Part shown: positions 52,701 to 63,780 of the stretch, piece by piece
Numbering within the stretch: the stretch's first letter is position 1
How the letters are laid out: each line of letters starts with the position of its first letter
DNA from: Aphrocallistes beatrix
Lineage: Eukaryota; Porifera; Hexactinellida; Sceptrulophora; Aphrocallistidae
DNA length: 64,000 nucleotides
Assembly: GCA_963281255.1 (NCBI GenBank)
Contig: OY725493.1
Location: forward strand, 1,363,550 to 1,427,549
Direction: 5' to 3'
Program-made: the position numbers and the translations under genes
The notes under the pieces: model-generated
Seen by the model: the letters and a program-made list of their open reading frames with translations, nothing else
The model's database searches: none
What the model was told of the DNA's origin: nothing

Positions 52701-53741
52701 CACAACCACACAAAAGTATTTGTACACTATATTATTCCCCATACAAATAAGTGGAACCCCGGAATTACGGTCACCCTTGGGATCGAGAAAAGTGACCTTA
52801 ATTGTGAAACTTTTTGAAAGAAATCATATTTCATTAACATTAACTTTAACATACCAATTAGAACATACTATTACATAATTACTTAAAAAATTAATATCTA
52901 ATTTGGATTGCTCCTGATGACCTGAAAAATATGTGGAAATTGCCTTTGCGTTAACTTGAGAGCCAGTTCATTGCGTTTGCTTGATGCCATTAATATCTTA
53001 CGAACTATTGACAGAGTAATATGCTTACATTAATAGGGGTTACTTGTACAATGTTTTGTTATTTTATTGTTAAGAAATTGTTTTCGTTTTCAAACGATTG
53101 TTTAAGGTAACTGGCCGTAATTCCGAGGTTAAAAATATGGTTTCGATCTAAAACAAATGACCGGAATTCGGAAAAGCGGGGTGGCCGTAATTCGGAAAAG
53201 CGGGGTGGCCGTAATTCGGAAAAGCGGGGTGGCCGTAATTCTGAAAAAAATGTTATGTTTATGTGAATTCCGACGGGACTTTAAAAAGTGCCCGAAATAT
53301 CGGAGTGGCCGCTATTCTGAGGTGACCGTTATGAAGAGTTCAACTGTAGTACTAAATTGGATCTTTTCATAAAGGGAGATGTATCAAAACACCAAGAGAT
53401 ACTAAGAGTCTGATTTAAGATTTGAAGTCTACACATTCGAATTAGTGATAGTTGGAGATTAGGAATAAATTGCTCAACCCAATAAGCACAATTATCAACC
53501 TGTTGCACAAGAGGTATTTCATCACCATAATTTATAGTGGTAAATAGTGACGTATGTGGGACAAGGTGGCAGTGATGATAATTTGAAAACGTTTGGATTT
53601 AATGATTGATTAGGAACCTTCTACTAATTTGAATGCGAAGATTTCAAATTTGATCCGATTAGTTGTATCACTTACCGTTTTGGAGATTTGATCTTCATGA
53701 ATAGACCCATTTTAGTATTAAATGCACGTGAAATAATGGAG
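52701..53741. mobile_element. Tc1-like MITE, copy interrupted by a Tigger-like element
   Basis: The left part (52701-52749) and the right part (53347-53741) match the complete copy at 49930-50407 in reverse orientation. Between them sits the 597-bp element 52750-53346. The distal end is lost at ~53742, where an inverted piece of the ~1-kb repeat begins. Confidence 0.85.
52750..53346. mobile_element. Tigger/pogo-like element inserted with TA duplication
   Basis: Ends read AGTGGAACCCCGGAATTACG on the left and CAGTTGAACTCTTCATAACG on the right when reverse-complemented. Both are followed by GTCACC. TA flanks both sides. The interior has a three-copy 25-bp tandem repeat (GGCCGTAATTCGGAAAAGCG) near 53155-53240. 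Confidence 0.88.
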
Positions 53742-53865
53742 TGTGCGAATTGATTGAAGAAACTGCCAGGTACAGGAAGCTGACTTTGCCATGTTGGAGT
53801 CTTTTGGCAATGACTCCACTAAGTTCTGACCTCAGGCGAAAATGTCGTCTCATCATGGAATTATG
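53742..53865 (-). repeat. Inverted partial copy of the ~1-kb repeat
   Basis: The reverse complement of this stretch matches the block around 43680-43790 (GACATTTTCGTCTGAGG through the cysteine-poor CAAGTTTCTTC end). Confidence 0.7.
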
Positions 53866-54091
53866 ACGTCACTCCCACCTTTCAATTATTAGAAATTTCA
53901 GTTTTTCGACTATAACTCAGCCATTTTAGGTGATAAAAGGCTGAAGTTTTAATAGACTGTATATTAATATTCTTCACATATGATACAACTATCATCAAAA
54001 AATGATGGCATTATTCCGTCATGACGCCATCATTACGCATCAAAAAGCATTTAGAGCTGTCATCTACCATATAATTAATCAATGTCAGTCT

Positions 54092-54168
54092 AGGCACCCA
54101 AGGACGCATCCGGCGGACGCAAAGTATCCGCTAGGCGCACAGCGCACGCAAGCGAAGCGCGCTTGTAT
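54092..54168 (-). repeat. Hairpin repeat family, copy 5
   Basis: AGGCACCCAAGGACGCAT leads into CGGCGGACGCAAAGTATCCGC and GCAAGCGAAGCGCGCTTGTA. The 16 bp upstream (ATAATTAATCAATGT) are also shared with copy 4. Confidence 0.82.
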
Positions 54169-54305
54169 ACATAATTTAACATCCCTAGATGTTTAGAATA
54201 GAACTACACTAAACCTTAAAAAGTTATGTGTAAAATTTAAAAAAATTGAGTGTGAGATCTAGTTTTTAAAAAAAGAGAATTTATCATAAAAATTTCGGCC
54301 GACCG

Positions 54306-54361
54306 TACGTGTTTAAACATGTTTAAACACGTTTACACATGTTTAAACATGTTTAAACATA
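54306..54361. repeat. GTTTAAACAT satellite, short array
   Basis: About five units of a 10-bp repeat, (A)CATGTTTAA with the self-complementary core GTTTAAAC. It abuts the Tigger remnant, whose end CAGTCGAAACCGG begins at ~54363. Confidence 0.8.
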
Positions 54362-55440
54362 CAGTCGAAACCGGTTTTTTCTAACCATTTCTTTTCAGGT
54401 AAGAATAGTTAGAAAAACCCGATTGTTAGAAAAAACCGATATTATGAAAAAATATCATCGTCGCTGCCTTCTGACTTCGCTTCCTCCGCCATTTTATCAA
54501 TGATCACATCGATATCTACTGTAGGATCCTCAATGGTTGTCTCAAGATCCTCTAAATCAGCTACATCAGAGAATTCATCAGAATTGTCTTGCGCCTCGTT
54601 CACTGCCTCATTTTGTTCAGTTACACAACTTAAAAGACCTGACTTCCGCCAAGCATTTAGTTCCCAAGCAGATCTTACCATCATAAGGCCTTCATAGAGG
54701 GAAACATCCTTAGCTTCCTTGTTTAGTAACAGGTGAGCCAACTATACCCGATAATTAGCCTTCAAGGAGCGTATGACCCCTTGGTCGCAAGGTTGCAACA
54801 TGGAAGTCGTTCGTTTTGGCAGCATCCTGATCTCTAAACTTGACTTAATGCCGTCATAGATATCCAAAAACCCGTTATGAGAAGGACAGTTATCAATTAA
54901 CATTAACACCTTTCATGTTTTCAATTTGCTATTGAACTTCTTTAGGACAGTTGAAAATAGTTGAGCGGTCATCCAACCCTTTTGGACGAAGCATAGTCCA
55001 GAGGAGCTGTTGCTCTCCTCCCTTGAACCATGGGCCATCTTGGTTTGGCAGCAGTGCCAATACAGAGGAGTGCATTTTTCACCATCCATTGAACACCCAA
55101 CAAGGAGTGTGACGCGAGATTTGTTGGCTTTACGCCCACGTATTTTCTCCTCTTGGGGGCCGACAAATGTCTTAGCACTGGATATTCTCCAGAAAAGAGC
55201 AGTTTCGTCCATATTGTATATATCACGAGGATGATATTTTACTAGGATCGGCTGAATGGCCACCAACCACTCGCTAAAATCAGGGCAGTCAGCGGATTCT
55301 CCATGTGGTCTCACATATTTGATTCCATGGCGTTCTCTCCATCTTTGAACCCACGACTCATTCAAAGCGCCTCCCTCAATCCCTAGTCTCAAGGCAATTC
55401 TTTATGCTGCTTGAAGAATGATCGAATTATTCAGCTCCTT
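54362..55440 (-). pseudogene. Tigger/jerky-type DDE transposase pseudogene
   Basis: One minus-strand frame retains most of a pogo-superfamily transposase. Part of the CENP-B-type HTH is visible (ALRLGIEGGALNESWVQRW, RHGI). The DDE_1 core follows with I-Y-N-M-D-E-T-A-LFW, VLMLIDNCPSHNG and MLQPCDQGVI, then an acidic C-terminal tail ending at 54442. All three catalytic Asp positions are present. The frame is broken by in-frame stops near 55402, between 54913 and 54910, and near 54742, and the N-terminus is missing. One terminal repeat (CAGTCGAAACCGGTTTTTTC) remains on the 3' side. Confidence 0.88.
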
Positions 55441-55582
55441 ATTATTGACACGCATGTTGACGAACCAAGTTAGAAGGGAGAAATTGATCATCAAATTTAC
55501 TCGAAAATATGATATTCGAAATCTACACCCCTTAAAACCCCATGTCAACCGTTGAAAGCAAGTTTCTAGCATATTTTGAGAT

Positions 55583-55757
55583 TCTAGACATGTTTAAACA
55601 TGTTTAAACACGTATGTTTAAACATGTTTAAACGTGTTTAAACATGTTTAAACATGTTTAAACACGTTTAAACACGTTTAAACATGTTTAACATACGTGT
55701 TTAAACATGTTTAAACATACGTGTTTAAACATGTTTAAACACGTTTAAACATGTCTA
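55583..55757. repeat. GTTTAAACAT satellite, long array
   Basis: About 17 units of the 10-bp repeat with CATGTTTAA / CACGTTTAA / CATACGTGTTTAA variants. Every unit carries the GTTTAAAC palindrome core. Confidence 0.9.
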
Positions 55758-55825
55758 GATATGAGAAATTATTCGTTTGTTTACAATATTTATATAAAGG
55801 AAAAGAAATCCCAAAATAGGTTATA

Positions 55826-55915
55826 TTGAGTAACTCCAGGCGCCCGCAGGGCGACTCTGTGGACACACAGTGTCCACAAGCCGCGGAGCGCAAACAAGCG
55901 AAGCGCGCTTGTATA
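55826..55915 (-). repeat. Hairpin repeat family, copy 6
   Basis: TTGAGTAACTCCAGGCGCCC leads into TGTGGACACACAGTGTCCACA and GCAAACAAGCGAAGCGCGCT. It lies exactly at the break point of the truncated H2A-like duplicate. Confidence 0.85.
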
Positions 55916-55917
55916 AT

Positions 55918-56213
55918 TTAAAATAGCTAACCTGATGTGGCTTGGAATGATGCGCTTTCTCTTCAGTTGCTTGACCACTAGACCACAAGAATCCAGCAGC
56001 TCTGTCACCAAATACTCCATAACGGCAGTCAGAAAGATGTTCCCACCCAATGCCAGTCTATATCTCTCTGTGAAATTCTTCAGTTTGCGCTTGATCCTGC
56101 GCACCGGGAATTCTAGACCGGACCTCTTGGAGAGAGAATTTCTTTTCTTACGTGAAGGAAGATGATGCAGTGGAGTAGTCATTCTTAACTAACACTAGGA
56201 TTAAAATTGTAAT
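55918..56213 (-). pseudogene. 3'-truncated duplicate of the H2A-like gene
   Basis: Nearly identical to 42247-42541, including ~25 bp upstream of the start. The first ~85 residues are intact, to R-I-I-P-S-H-I-R-L-A-I, after which the hairpin repeat copy 6 begins. The frame continues ~45 codons through the repeat, ending at 55790. The acidic-patch LDEEL and the docking tail are lost, so it should not form a normal H2A. Confidence 0.82.
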
Positions 56214-56815
56214 AACATAATTATTTTATATCTATGTATGGAATATTTCATTCTTACTCCTAATCTAAACATTTAGATTATAGGCAACTATTGTCAACAA
56301 AAGTAAACAATGATTATTCAATAGATTCAAAAGTATGAAAGTATGATATCCAAGTTTTAATAATGCTAATCCCCTATTATAATAAAAATTACGATCATAA
56401 TGTTAATTTCCCCTCATAAAAATAACAAGGGATCTCCTATACTAGGAGCTGCACTAAAAATAGAAACAGTTACAAGGCAGCAAATATTGCAGTTGGTTCA
56501 GCTAAATACAGTTAAATAGGTATTAGAATTGGGATTACCAAAATGATGGAATAGAGTGTGTGTGTGAATAGTTAGTTATAAAGGCCGTAAAACTGAACAA
56601 CAAAGATAAACATTTCCAACCACAATCAATAATTCTGAGAAACATAGCTCATTAACTATAATAATGTGAAGAAATGGAATGAATATTAACTATTAGTATC
56701 TAAGTATGCCAATAAAATTAGCGGCTTTACAACTTCTCACATTAACTCCAATTAGTCCCATAACATCCAGTAGAGAAGATTCATGTCAGTGCATTCCATC
56801 AGTAGTACACCGTTG
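56214..56815. other. Intergenic, H2A-like duplicate to CUL3 3' end
   Basis: About 600 bp of AT-rich sequence. It presumably includes the CUL3 3' UTR. No other feature is recognised. Confidence 0.4.
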
Positions 56816-59800
56816 TTAAGCAAGATATACATATATTTTACGGTCGTCAGGAGATCGGGCGAGGTAGTCCCTCTCTATCAAACTCTCTATTCGCTTTTTG
56901 ATAACGACTGGACTGGGAGAGAAACGAGCCTTTAGCTGAGAAATGCATTCTGTGATTAGTTGAGCGTGATTGAGTTTCTTGCGTGCCTTCATCGTACGCA
57001 CAAGTGCAGCCTCAATTTCATGCTTCCGGTCATCGTCGACTTTCTGTCTGGTTTCCTTTCTTTCCGGTTCCGAGTCTCCCTTCACCGCCACTGCTTGAAC
57101 CTTCACCCTGAACAGCTTGGACTGGAAGTAGTCGTTAACGGAGAATTCGTCTGACCCGCAGACCTCGCGTGACTTGGGCTCCTTCAGCAGGATGCGCTGG
57201 GAGGTCTTCCCGCAGGCCAGCGACTGTAGAGCCCGATGGAGGTCTTTGAGGGGGATGTTCGTCTTCTGCTGGATCTGCTCACAGGACAGGATTGAAGAAG
57301 TGTTGAAGAGGTAAAGGACACACATTTGATGCGTCGACACCTGTCAAGCAGATATAATAAACCCATTCATAACAGCCTGGTATCTTACTGATATACCTGA
57401 AGCACGTGTTTCTTCTCGAAGAAGCCCTCGGCACCTTCCTTTCTAGGCGCGTAAAATGTGGCATTGATATCAGCGAATCCCAGATTGGACTGAAGTGCCA
57501 ATCTCCTACCCGTGTGGTTGTTAAGGTAGTAATGAGAGAATGTGTCATAGGAATGTTTCGCTGACGGGGGAATTGTACAGGAGCCGGGCAGGTTCTGCGA
57601 AGGCCAATAACCGGTTGTTAGCACCCGGACTGTCAGATCCACCTCCATGGCCTCGCGGGCAATATCTGGCCTCTGTAGCCAATCTTTGAACTTCTCCATG
57701 GTTGTGTTGGAGAGAGTGATGTCCTTGAACATTCCTTCCAGCTTGGCAGTGAACTGAGCTCCGCACTCATTCTTGAATTTACTGATCAGACTCTTCTCTG
57801 CGTCATCCGATGTGCTCTTGTTCAGAAGCAGCCGTTTAGCGAGGTGCTGTTTGTAATAGCGCTCGAAAACGTCTTTCTCCTAAAAAATAGAAATATAATG
57901 AAGCATATCTGTATTCCATTTGTAAATCAACAAAACAGTAAATTGTAAATACAATCGACAAATTTGTACGTTTTATCCGGAAATTCACACACCAGGTTCT
58001 CTACATGTTTTTCCAATGTAGGGGATTAAAATTGCTCTCCTTAATTAACTAGAAAATCGATGTGTATCTGAGTTCATAGTAACGAGAGTACGGTGTGTCA
58101 CGTATACATACAAACCTGTAGGAATCTGAAGATGATGATAATCTGGTCCAGCTCCTGCTCCAGCTCCTGCTCCGACATGAGCTTGGCGCTGTTCTTGAGA
58201 CAGTCGTCTATGTAGAGGGAGAGGTACTCGGGGGACCTGTCGCTCAGGTTCACGAAGTACTCGAAGTCCGAGTGAATGGCGTGCTTAAACAGGGGGTCCG
58301 AGTAGAAGGAGTCCCGGAGGAAGGTGTCACACTGCCCTTTCAGGTCCAAGAGGTTACGGATGTATTCGAGAGGGTTCCGAGTGATCTCCGGATTCGTGAC
58401 CAGAGCTTTGCCGACCTCACGGAGGTACCGACTCATTACGGTCTTGATAGTCTGCAGTCCGTCCGACACCCGCCTGAACAGCTTGTACATGCACTCCAGG
58501 TCTTTCAGGCGCTCATTCTGCAGCATGTGCACCACCCCGGAGTTCTCCATCTCCACCACAGTGTGCATGTGTTTGGAGATGAGCTCCTTCTCCACGACCG
58601 CCACGATGTGCACCTCTGTGGAACTGTCCAGGTAGTGCTCTGCCCGCTTCTTCTCTTCATTCAGCCGCGACTCTACCTGCAGAATCGTAATGCAAGTATT
58701 ATAGTCAGTCCTAACGAGCTGTGTCAATGAGTCAGAATCAATGGATACGAATTTGAGACAAAGTAATATCCTCGTAATAGGTCCAACACTGTTATAACAA
58801 ATTAGTAGGGCTATGCTTGGAACATTGAAACAAGTGCAGACTGTCCAACCATCCCGATTTGAGTTTCAAATTTGGGACTCCTAGTACCTATTTTTGTTTA
58901 AAAAATCGCTGAATTTAGGAAATACCGGATAGATGAGAGAACGCTTGAATGGTGGTAGCCTTTCTAACCAGACCCTGCTGATAAGTTCCAAAGGTTTGGG
59001 AGTGGAAATCCTGATTTAAGATGGTCTCTACTCTCAGGTTGGACAGCCTGCTAGTAAGCTAATTAAACAAACCCCGTAGAGGAGAAAAGTGATATTTTAG
59101 TAATATTCTACTGATAGCAACGTTAAAACAGGCGAGCAAGTTTTCACATATTTTGAAAACATCTGATCTTTAGAACTTATTCGAGGTGTAATTATTTAAT
59201 GAGTTTGAAAACAGCATACCTTGTTGATGTAGACGGAAGCGCTGTTCTCAGCAAGGAACTTCTGACTCTCCAGTCTGTAGAACTCAGCTGACTCCTCCAA
59301 GAAAGGCTTCTCGAAGTTGTGATGGTACACCGTCCTGCTGTTAATCCCCAACACCATCAGCATCTGACACATGTTCTTAATCAAGGTGCGCTCTATCACC
59401 TCCCCGTACCGCTCATCCCGCACCATCTGCAGGAGGAGAGTGGTCAGGTGCTCCTTTATCTGAGGGTGGTGGATCACGAAATCCCTAAATATGAAATTCC
59501 TCTCTCATTTATGAAAAGCTGAAAAGTAGTGATAAATCGGTAATTCTTATAGCGTCCAGTGTCTAGTTTAGATTGGATTGTTTGTTTGTTTGGTTTCGCC
59601 ATATTTGAAAACATACCTAGATTATTTCTAATTGGGATTTTCAGGGGAAATGTCCCTGTTGGTGGTAGTTCTCGAGGGTAGAAAAAAATGTCGAGGATTG
59701 GATCTTATTTTTGGACGAATGTCAAGGATTGTTTTATCTCGTATTATTGTTAGAGGTGCTGAGTGTCATAAAAATACCTGAAATGTTCTTCTACAAGTAA

Positions 59801-60311
59801 ATTGCTCAAAAGTATGTCTTCGCAGATATTGTTAGAAATAACTCAAATACAATGATCACCTGAACAGGATAAGGCCCTGGTCGTACACGTTGGTGAGGTT
59901 GTTCTGCTTGACGTACACTCTGTCCATATACATCAAAATATCGCGAATCATTATCATACTGAACTGGTGGTCCTCCCATGCGATGTTGACCGCTTGCAGG
60001 AAGTTGTTATGCAGGGCAGAGATAATGTCCTGTCTCACCTTGTTGATTAGGTGGTTATTCACAACCTCTTTCATTCCGTTATACAATCGCTGACCTTGTT
60101 TGTGTAGGACGAGTGTATAAGCATTTCTGTACAGTTCCTCAAAACTGAGTCCGCTGTTGTTTTTCTTCTGAATCTCCAGAATCGCATTCTCCAGCACTTT
60201 CCAGATGTTATCCATGTACCCGTCATCTAAGTTCATTGGGAACGCTTTGATCCTAATTCGACCAGTGCTGTCCTTCGCTCTAGGCAGCTTATTACCGTCA
60301 CGAGAAGTCAT
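56816..60311 (-). CDS. CUL3: Cullin-3 ubiquitin ligase scaffold
   Basis: Five exons: 60311-59860, 59484-59220, 58676-58116, 57879-57397 and 57340-56816, giving 761 aa (human 768). The N-terminal cullin repeats carry [20 protein letters not shown] and [13 protein letters not shown], which bind BTB adaptors. The cullin-homology domain has the [14 protein letters not shown] motif that contacts RBX1. The C-terminal winged helix has the neddylation site in the conserved R-T-M-K-A-R-K-K / D-D-R-K-H-E-I-E-A region, ending [10 protein letters not shown]. The start chosen is the Met of MTSRDG; an upstream CACTAG could be a 5'-UTR splice acceptor. The frame is open 36 codons further upstream. Confidence 0.96.
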
Positions 60312-61513
60312 TGGAGTTGCTAGTGCACACAAGAAATTAGTTAAGAACTGGTAAGTAATTCTAATTTTATAATGAAGAGTCCTTGGCTTGGATTTAGCCT
60401 CCTGGAAGAAGACCAACACTCACACTGTGCAGAGCGGAATTGTTCAAATCGAATATAAGAGACAAGCTATGGCATTGTCAGCTTAGTTCAGTCTATGAAT
60501 CGAACTATCAACCACTTATCTCTAGTCTGGTTAATATTCTGCACAATTAATTCTTAATTCATAATTCTCTGAGAGAACACACTGAGATGGATCCACGAAA
60601 TACTTGTAAGTTGTACATAGTCTTAGTAATTGAGAGTATAAACTGCCTTTTAAACAGAATAATAATGAGTGGCTTAGTAATCAATGACTCTCGGCACAGT
60701 CAGCAAACTCTTTCTTTCTCACTCATCGTTTCAGGCTAATTTACCAGTGACATGAATACATAGGTGTACGCTGTAATTATATGAGAGACTGGGAGTTCCT
60801 ATTAGAGACAAATTCTTATTCGAAATAATTTGTTAAAAACGATTGTGCTTCTGCATTTCAGGGATAATGCACAGCACAATTCTGAATGGGGTAAGTTCTA
60901 CCGCATGAGGTCGGAATGATTTGAGATTAGATGGGATTTAGAAAACAAGCTGTCAAGTGTTTCAGATTTTTGCTTACCAATGAAGTACTGAGTGTGGTGT
61001 TGGTTAAGTGTGGTATTAGAGAAAGGTGGATTCAGCTTGCTTGCCTTGACAAGCCTCAAGGAGCAGAATTGTGTTGTGTCATTATCCCTAAACTGCAGTA
61101 TAACTCCGTAGATTAGGCAAGCATTACCAATTGCAATTGTTGAAATTTATAAGAGATGTTGCAGTGAGTATGGATTCAAATATTAATGATCTAATGAGCA
61201 CCGTATTCAGAAAAGAACAGAGAAAATTTCCATAAATTCCTACATTAATTTGATTTCTCTTCTGCTGCTTGGCAGGATAGATTGTAGTGACAAGACAAAC
61301 CAATTGTTCTAACCAAGATAGTAAGTTAAGTTGTTCGAATAATCAACAAACACATTTCAATGAAAATACAAAAGTAAATATATGAGACTACTCTTTTCCA
61401 GAAGAAAAAAGTTAAAATATTTATGTAAAATACCAATTAACCAAACGAATATTAAAATACAGCGAACTTGTGACAAGAAATTTAAAACAATTACCTAAAT
61501 TCCTAATAATGAA
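60312..61513. other. Intergenic, CUL3 5' region to SLC25A17 3' end
   Basis: About 1.2 kb of AT-rich sequence that must include the CUL3 promoter and 5' UTR. No other gene, transposon end or repeat was recognised. Confidence 0.4.
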
Positions 61514-62422
61514 CTATAAAGCTCTCTTCTTGAGTAACAAAGACATAATCTTCTCATAAACCACAAACATGAATGCGCTAGTGAGTACAGTCTGCAGCAG
61601 CTTGGCCTCCAGCCCCCTGTACAGTGCCAGGGGTCCCCTGGTCCTAACCAAATCCAGTAGACATTCGAACAGATTGGTGTTCCTAGGATTTGCCCTGAGT
61701 CTCGCCTGACCCACTTGGATAGGAAATGTAACAACTGTAGCAACCAGCTTGGCGAATGCACTCAAGAGGAACACTAGCAGGGAGGAGCTCTCAGCTCGAT
61801 GCAGCCTACGCTTGGCTGCTTCGTATATCATCAGCTGAATGGCGGGGTTCGATACGAGGATGATGGAAGGAATGATACTGGACCAGAGTTTTAGTAGTCC
61901 TTCCTCTCGCGCGACCTTTATCAACCCGTCTATCAGTCCTGAGTACTTCTGCTGTCGTGCCTGAATCTCTCCCTTGGATGTCCTAATGCGTGCATCCTGT
62001 AACTTAATCCTCGTGGTTACAAGCCACAGGGGAGTGGTCGTGACCACATTGACAATCCCAGCTAAGCTCGCGAGCAGGAGGTCCAGTGGCGCCGAGTGAG
62101 CTAGGCCTCTCTTCCTAACCAGCAGCTTGAGTCCGTGGAAAGTGTAGAAGTAGATGAAGTTAGAGCAGTATAAGCTGACTAGCATCGGGCGGATCCCCTT
62201 GTAGAAACAACTCCATCCTTCCTCACTTAAAACCTCAGCAGCCAAGGAGAGAACATGGACAAAATCCCGCCTGTCGTCCACCTGTAGCCTGATACGCAGT
62301 ACTTCGAGAGGGTAGAACAGAGTCATGGCCACCACACTCCCGGTAGCACCGGAGAACGCATGCACGAGATTATCTCGCGAGAAAAGGATTGGCTTGTGAG
62401 AGAGCAGCTTTACCTCGGACAT
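61514..62422 (-). CDS. SLC25A17: Peroxisomal carrier PMP34 (SLC25A17-like)
   Basis: A single-exon 302-aa mitochondrial-carrier-family protein with three repeats. The signature motifs are FYPLEVLRIRLQV, T-T-PLWLVTTRIKLQ and FPIQVGQARLR. PMP34-specific features are present: L-V-H-A-F-S-G-A-T-G-S-V-V-AMT, CSNFIYFYTFHGLK, NPAIQLMIYE and GLEAKLLQTVLTSAFMF-V-V-Y-E-K. The family exchanges CoA, FAD and NAD-type cofactors across the peroxisomal membrane. Length fits (307 aa in human). Confidence 0.93.
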   Translation of the reverse strand: MSEVKLLSHKPILFSRDNLVHAFSGATGSVVAMTLFYPLEVLRIRLQVDDRRDFVHVLSLAAEVLSEEGWSCFYKGIRPMLVSLYCSNFIYFYTFHGLKLLVRKRGLAHSAPLDLLLASLAGIVNVVTTTPLWLVTTRIKLQDARIRTSKGEIQARQQKYSGLIDGLIKVAREEGLLKLWSSIIPSIILVSNPAIQLMIYEAAKRRLHRAESSSLLVFLLSAFAKLVATVVTFPIQVGQARLRANPRNTNLFECLLDLVRTRGPLALYRGLEAKLLQTVLTSAFMFVVYEKIMSLLLKKRAL

Positions 62423-63260
62423 TTCTACACTTTTGATGGTGAAAGAAGGGATTATGGATGGGACTACTAACTACTGTATTTTAAATAAACCAAATGCTAA
62501 ATAAAACTAGGGAAAATCTTCAATGCATACATAGTTGTGCCATTACACAATAGACTCAGCAGCAGCAATACCAGCATCAGTAATGCGCTGAGTTTACAGA
62601 ACGCCAGCAGCTTGTCATCTCAGGAATTTCCCGACGCAGGGGCTGAGGTCCCCAACAGGGGGCCAAACCAGTCCAGTCCTTCCACAAGTGCAATCTTTTG
62701 AGCGCCAGATTAGAAGTTAGGGGAGGGGGGCAAAGTTAAATGAGGGTAGAGGCGAGCGTATCGAGGGACCAATGGGAGGATCTGGGAAGCTTGCCCCTGT
62801 GATGAAGTACACTCGGTGCGGCGCGTGGCATACACTAGACACAACTAAAGCGAGACAATGTTTTCTTTCCAGCTCTTCCAATTTGGTATTCGATATATTA
62901 ATTTTTAAAGTGTATATGTTTATGATACGCATCGTCCGTTATATATGTTTTCTGTTCATCTTATTTGAAAGCCTAAGCAACAGAAAGTATGGCTAAAAAC
63001 AGTGTCGAAAAGAACAATTTCGGATGTAGCCAGAAATGTCAACTCTCACGGAGAAGCTATCCAATCTAACCGAAAAAGAGGCTTTTAAGTCCGACTTGGA
63101 CTTTTCCTTTTTTGGAAGGGCTTGGACTTGAATTTACTCCTAAAGATTACAACCATTAATTTTTGTATAATAATATGATATCCCTGCAGTGCCTGCACAC
63201 TGCAGACTAATAATTCAGAGACAAAATACAACGAAATCCTGTGAATTTTGAAACATTTTG
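62423..63260. other. Intergenic with no recognised gene
   Basis: About 840 bp. Short frames (62717-62932, 62772-62996) have no recognisable features. A small GC-rich inverted motif (GGTCCCCAACAGGGGGCC) lies near 62650. Confidence 0.35.
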
Positions 63261-63573
63261 GGGTATGCCTAATTTCCGGGACGGGACAGGACCATGGTTG
63301 CATCTGGCCACCCCAGGTTAGCCCTCCCTGAAAAATGTTGACCTCTTTAACCCCTCCCCTGAGACCTGGGGCTGTATCCAACCCTGCAGTAGCCCCCCCT
63401 CCTCTTAAGTAACTCTTAAGTAACTGCTACTGCAGGGTTGGATAAAGCCCTAGACTCAGGGGGAGAGGTTAAAAGAGGTCTCAAGTATTTTCAGGGGGAG
63501 GTGCTAATCCCCCCTGAGGGGTAGCTAGATGCAACCCTGAGCCCTGCCCCCATCCCGGAAATTAGGCATGCCC
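63261..63573. mobile_element. Foldback element (GGGTATGCCTAATTT family), long palindrome
   Basis: A 313-bp element whose two halves are largely complementary, centred near 63415 (TTAAGTAACTCTTAAGTAAC). Ends read GGGTATGCCTAATTTCCGGG and GGGCATGCCTAATTTCCGGG (reverse-complemented). The flanks ACATTTTG and ATATTTTG suggest an 8-bp target duplication with one change. Confidence 0.82.
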
Positions 63574-63608
63574 ATATTTTGTTTGTTTTTGTTCACAATA
63601 GGCTTAGC

Positions 63609-63780
63609 GGACATACCTAATTTACGGAATGGAACGGAACCATTCCGGGAAATCTGAGCGCCTAATTTACGGAATTTGACGGAACGGTTCCGGAATTTAA
63701 AATGCCTATTTTACGGAATATTCCATTTCGGATATTATAAATGCCTAATTTACGGATGTTCCGTAAATTGGGTATGTCCA
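63609..63780. mobile_element. Foldback element (GGACATACCTAATTT family) with 8-bp duplication
   Basis: A 172-bp element with inverted ends GGACATACCTAATTTACGGA and TGGACATACCCAATTTACGG. Internal CCTAATTTACGGAA copies recur. The flanks are an exact direct repeat GGCTTAGC (63601-63608 and 63781-63788). Confidence 0.88.

Noticed and set aside
54442..54741. Separate acidic 99-aa protein
   Set aside because: It is the C-terminal part of the Tigger transposase frame, separated only by an in-frame stop.
55583..55757. CRISPR-like array
   Set aside because: Units are a 10-bp near-palindrome in tandem without spacers, in an animal genome; a satellite.
55790..56182. Functional second H2A-like protein of 130 aa
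   Set aside because: The last ~45 codons are read from a hairpin repeat; the histone C-terminal part is missing.
58272..58730. Plus-strand 152-codon frame
   Set aside because: Antisense to CUL3 exon 3; His/Val-rich composition typical of a shadow frame.
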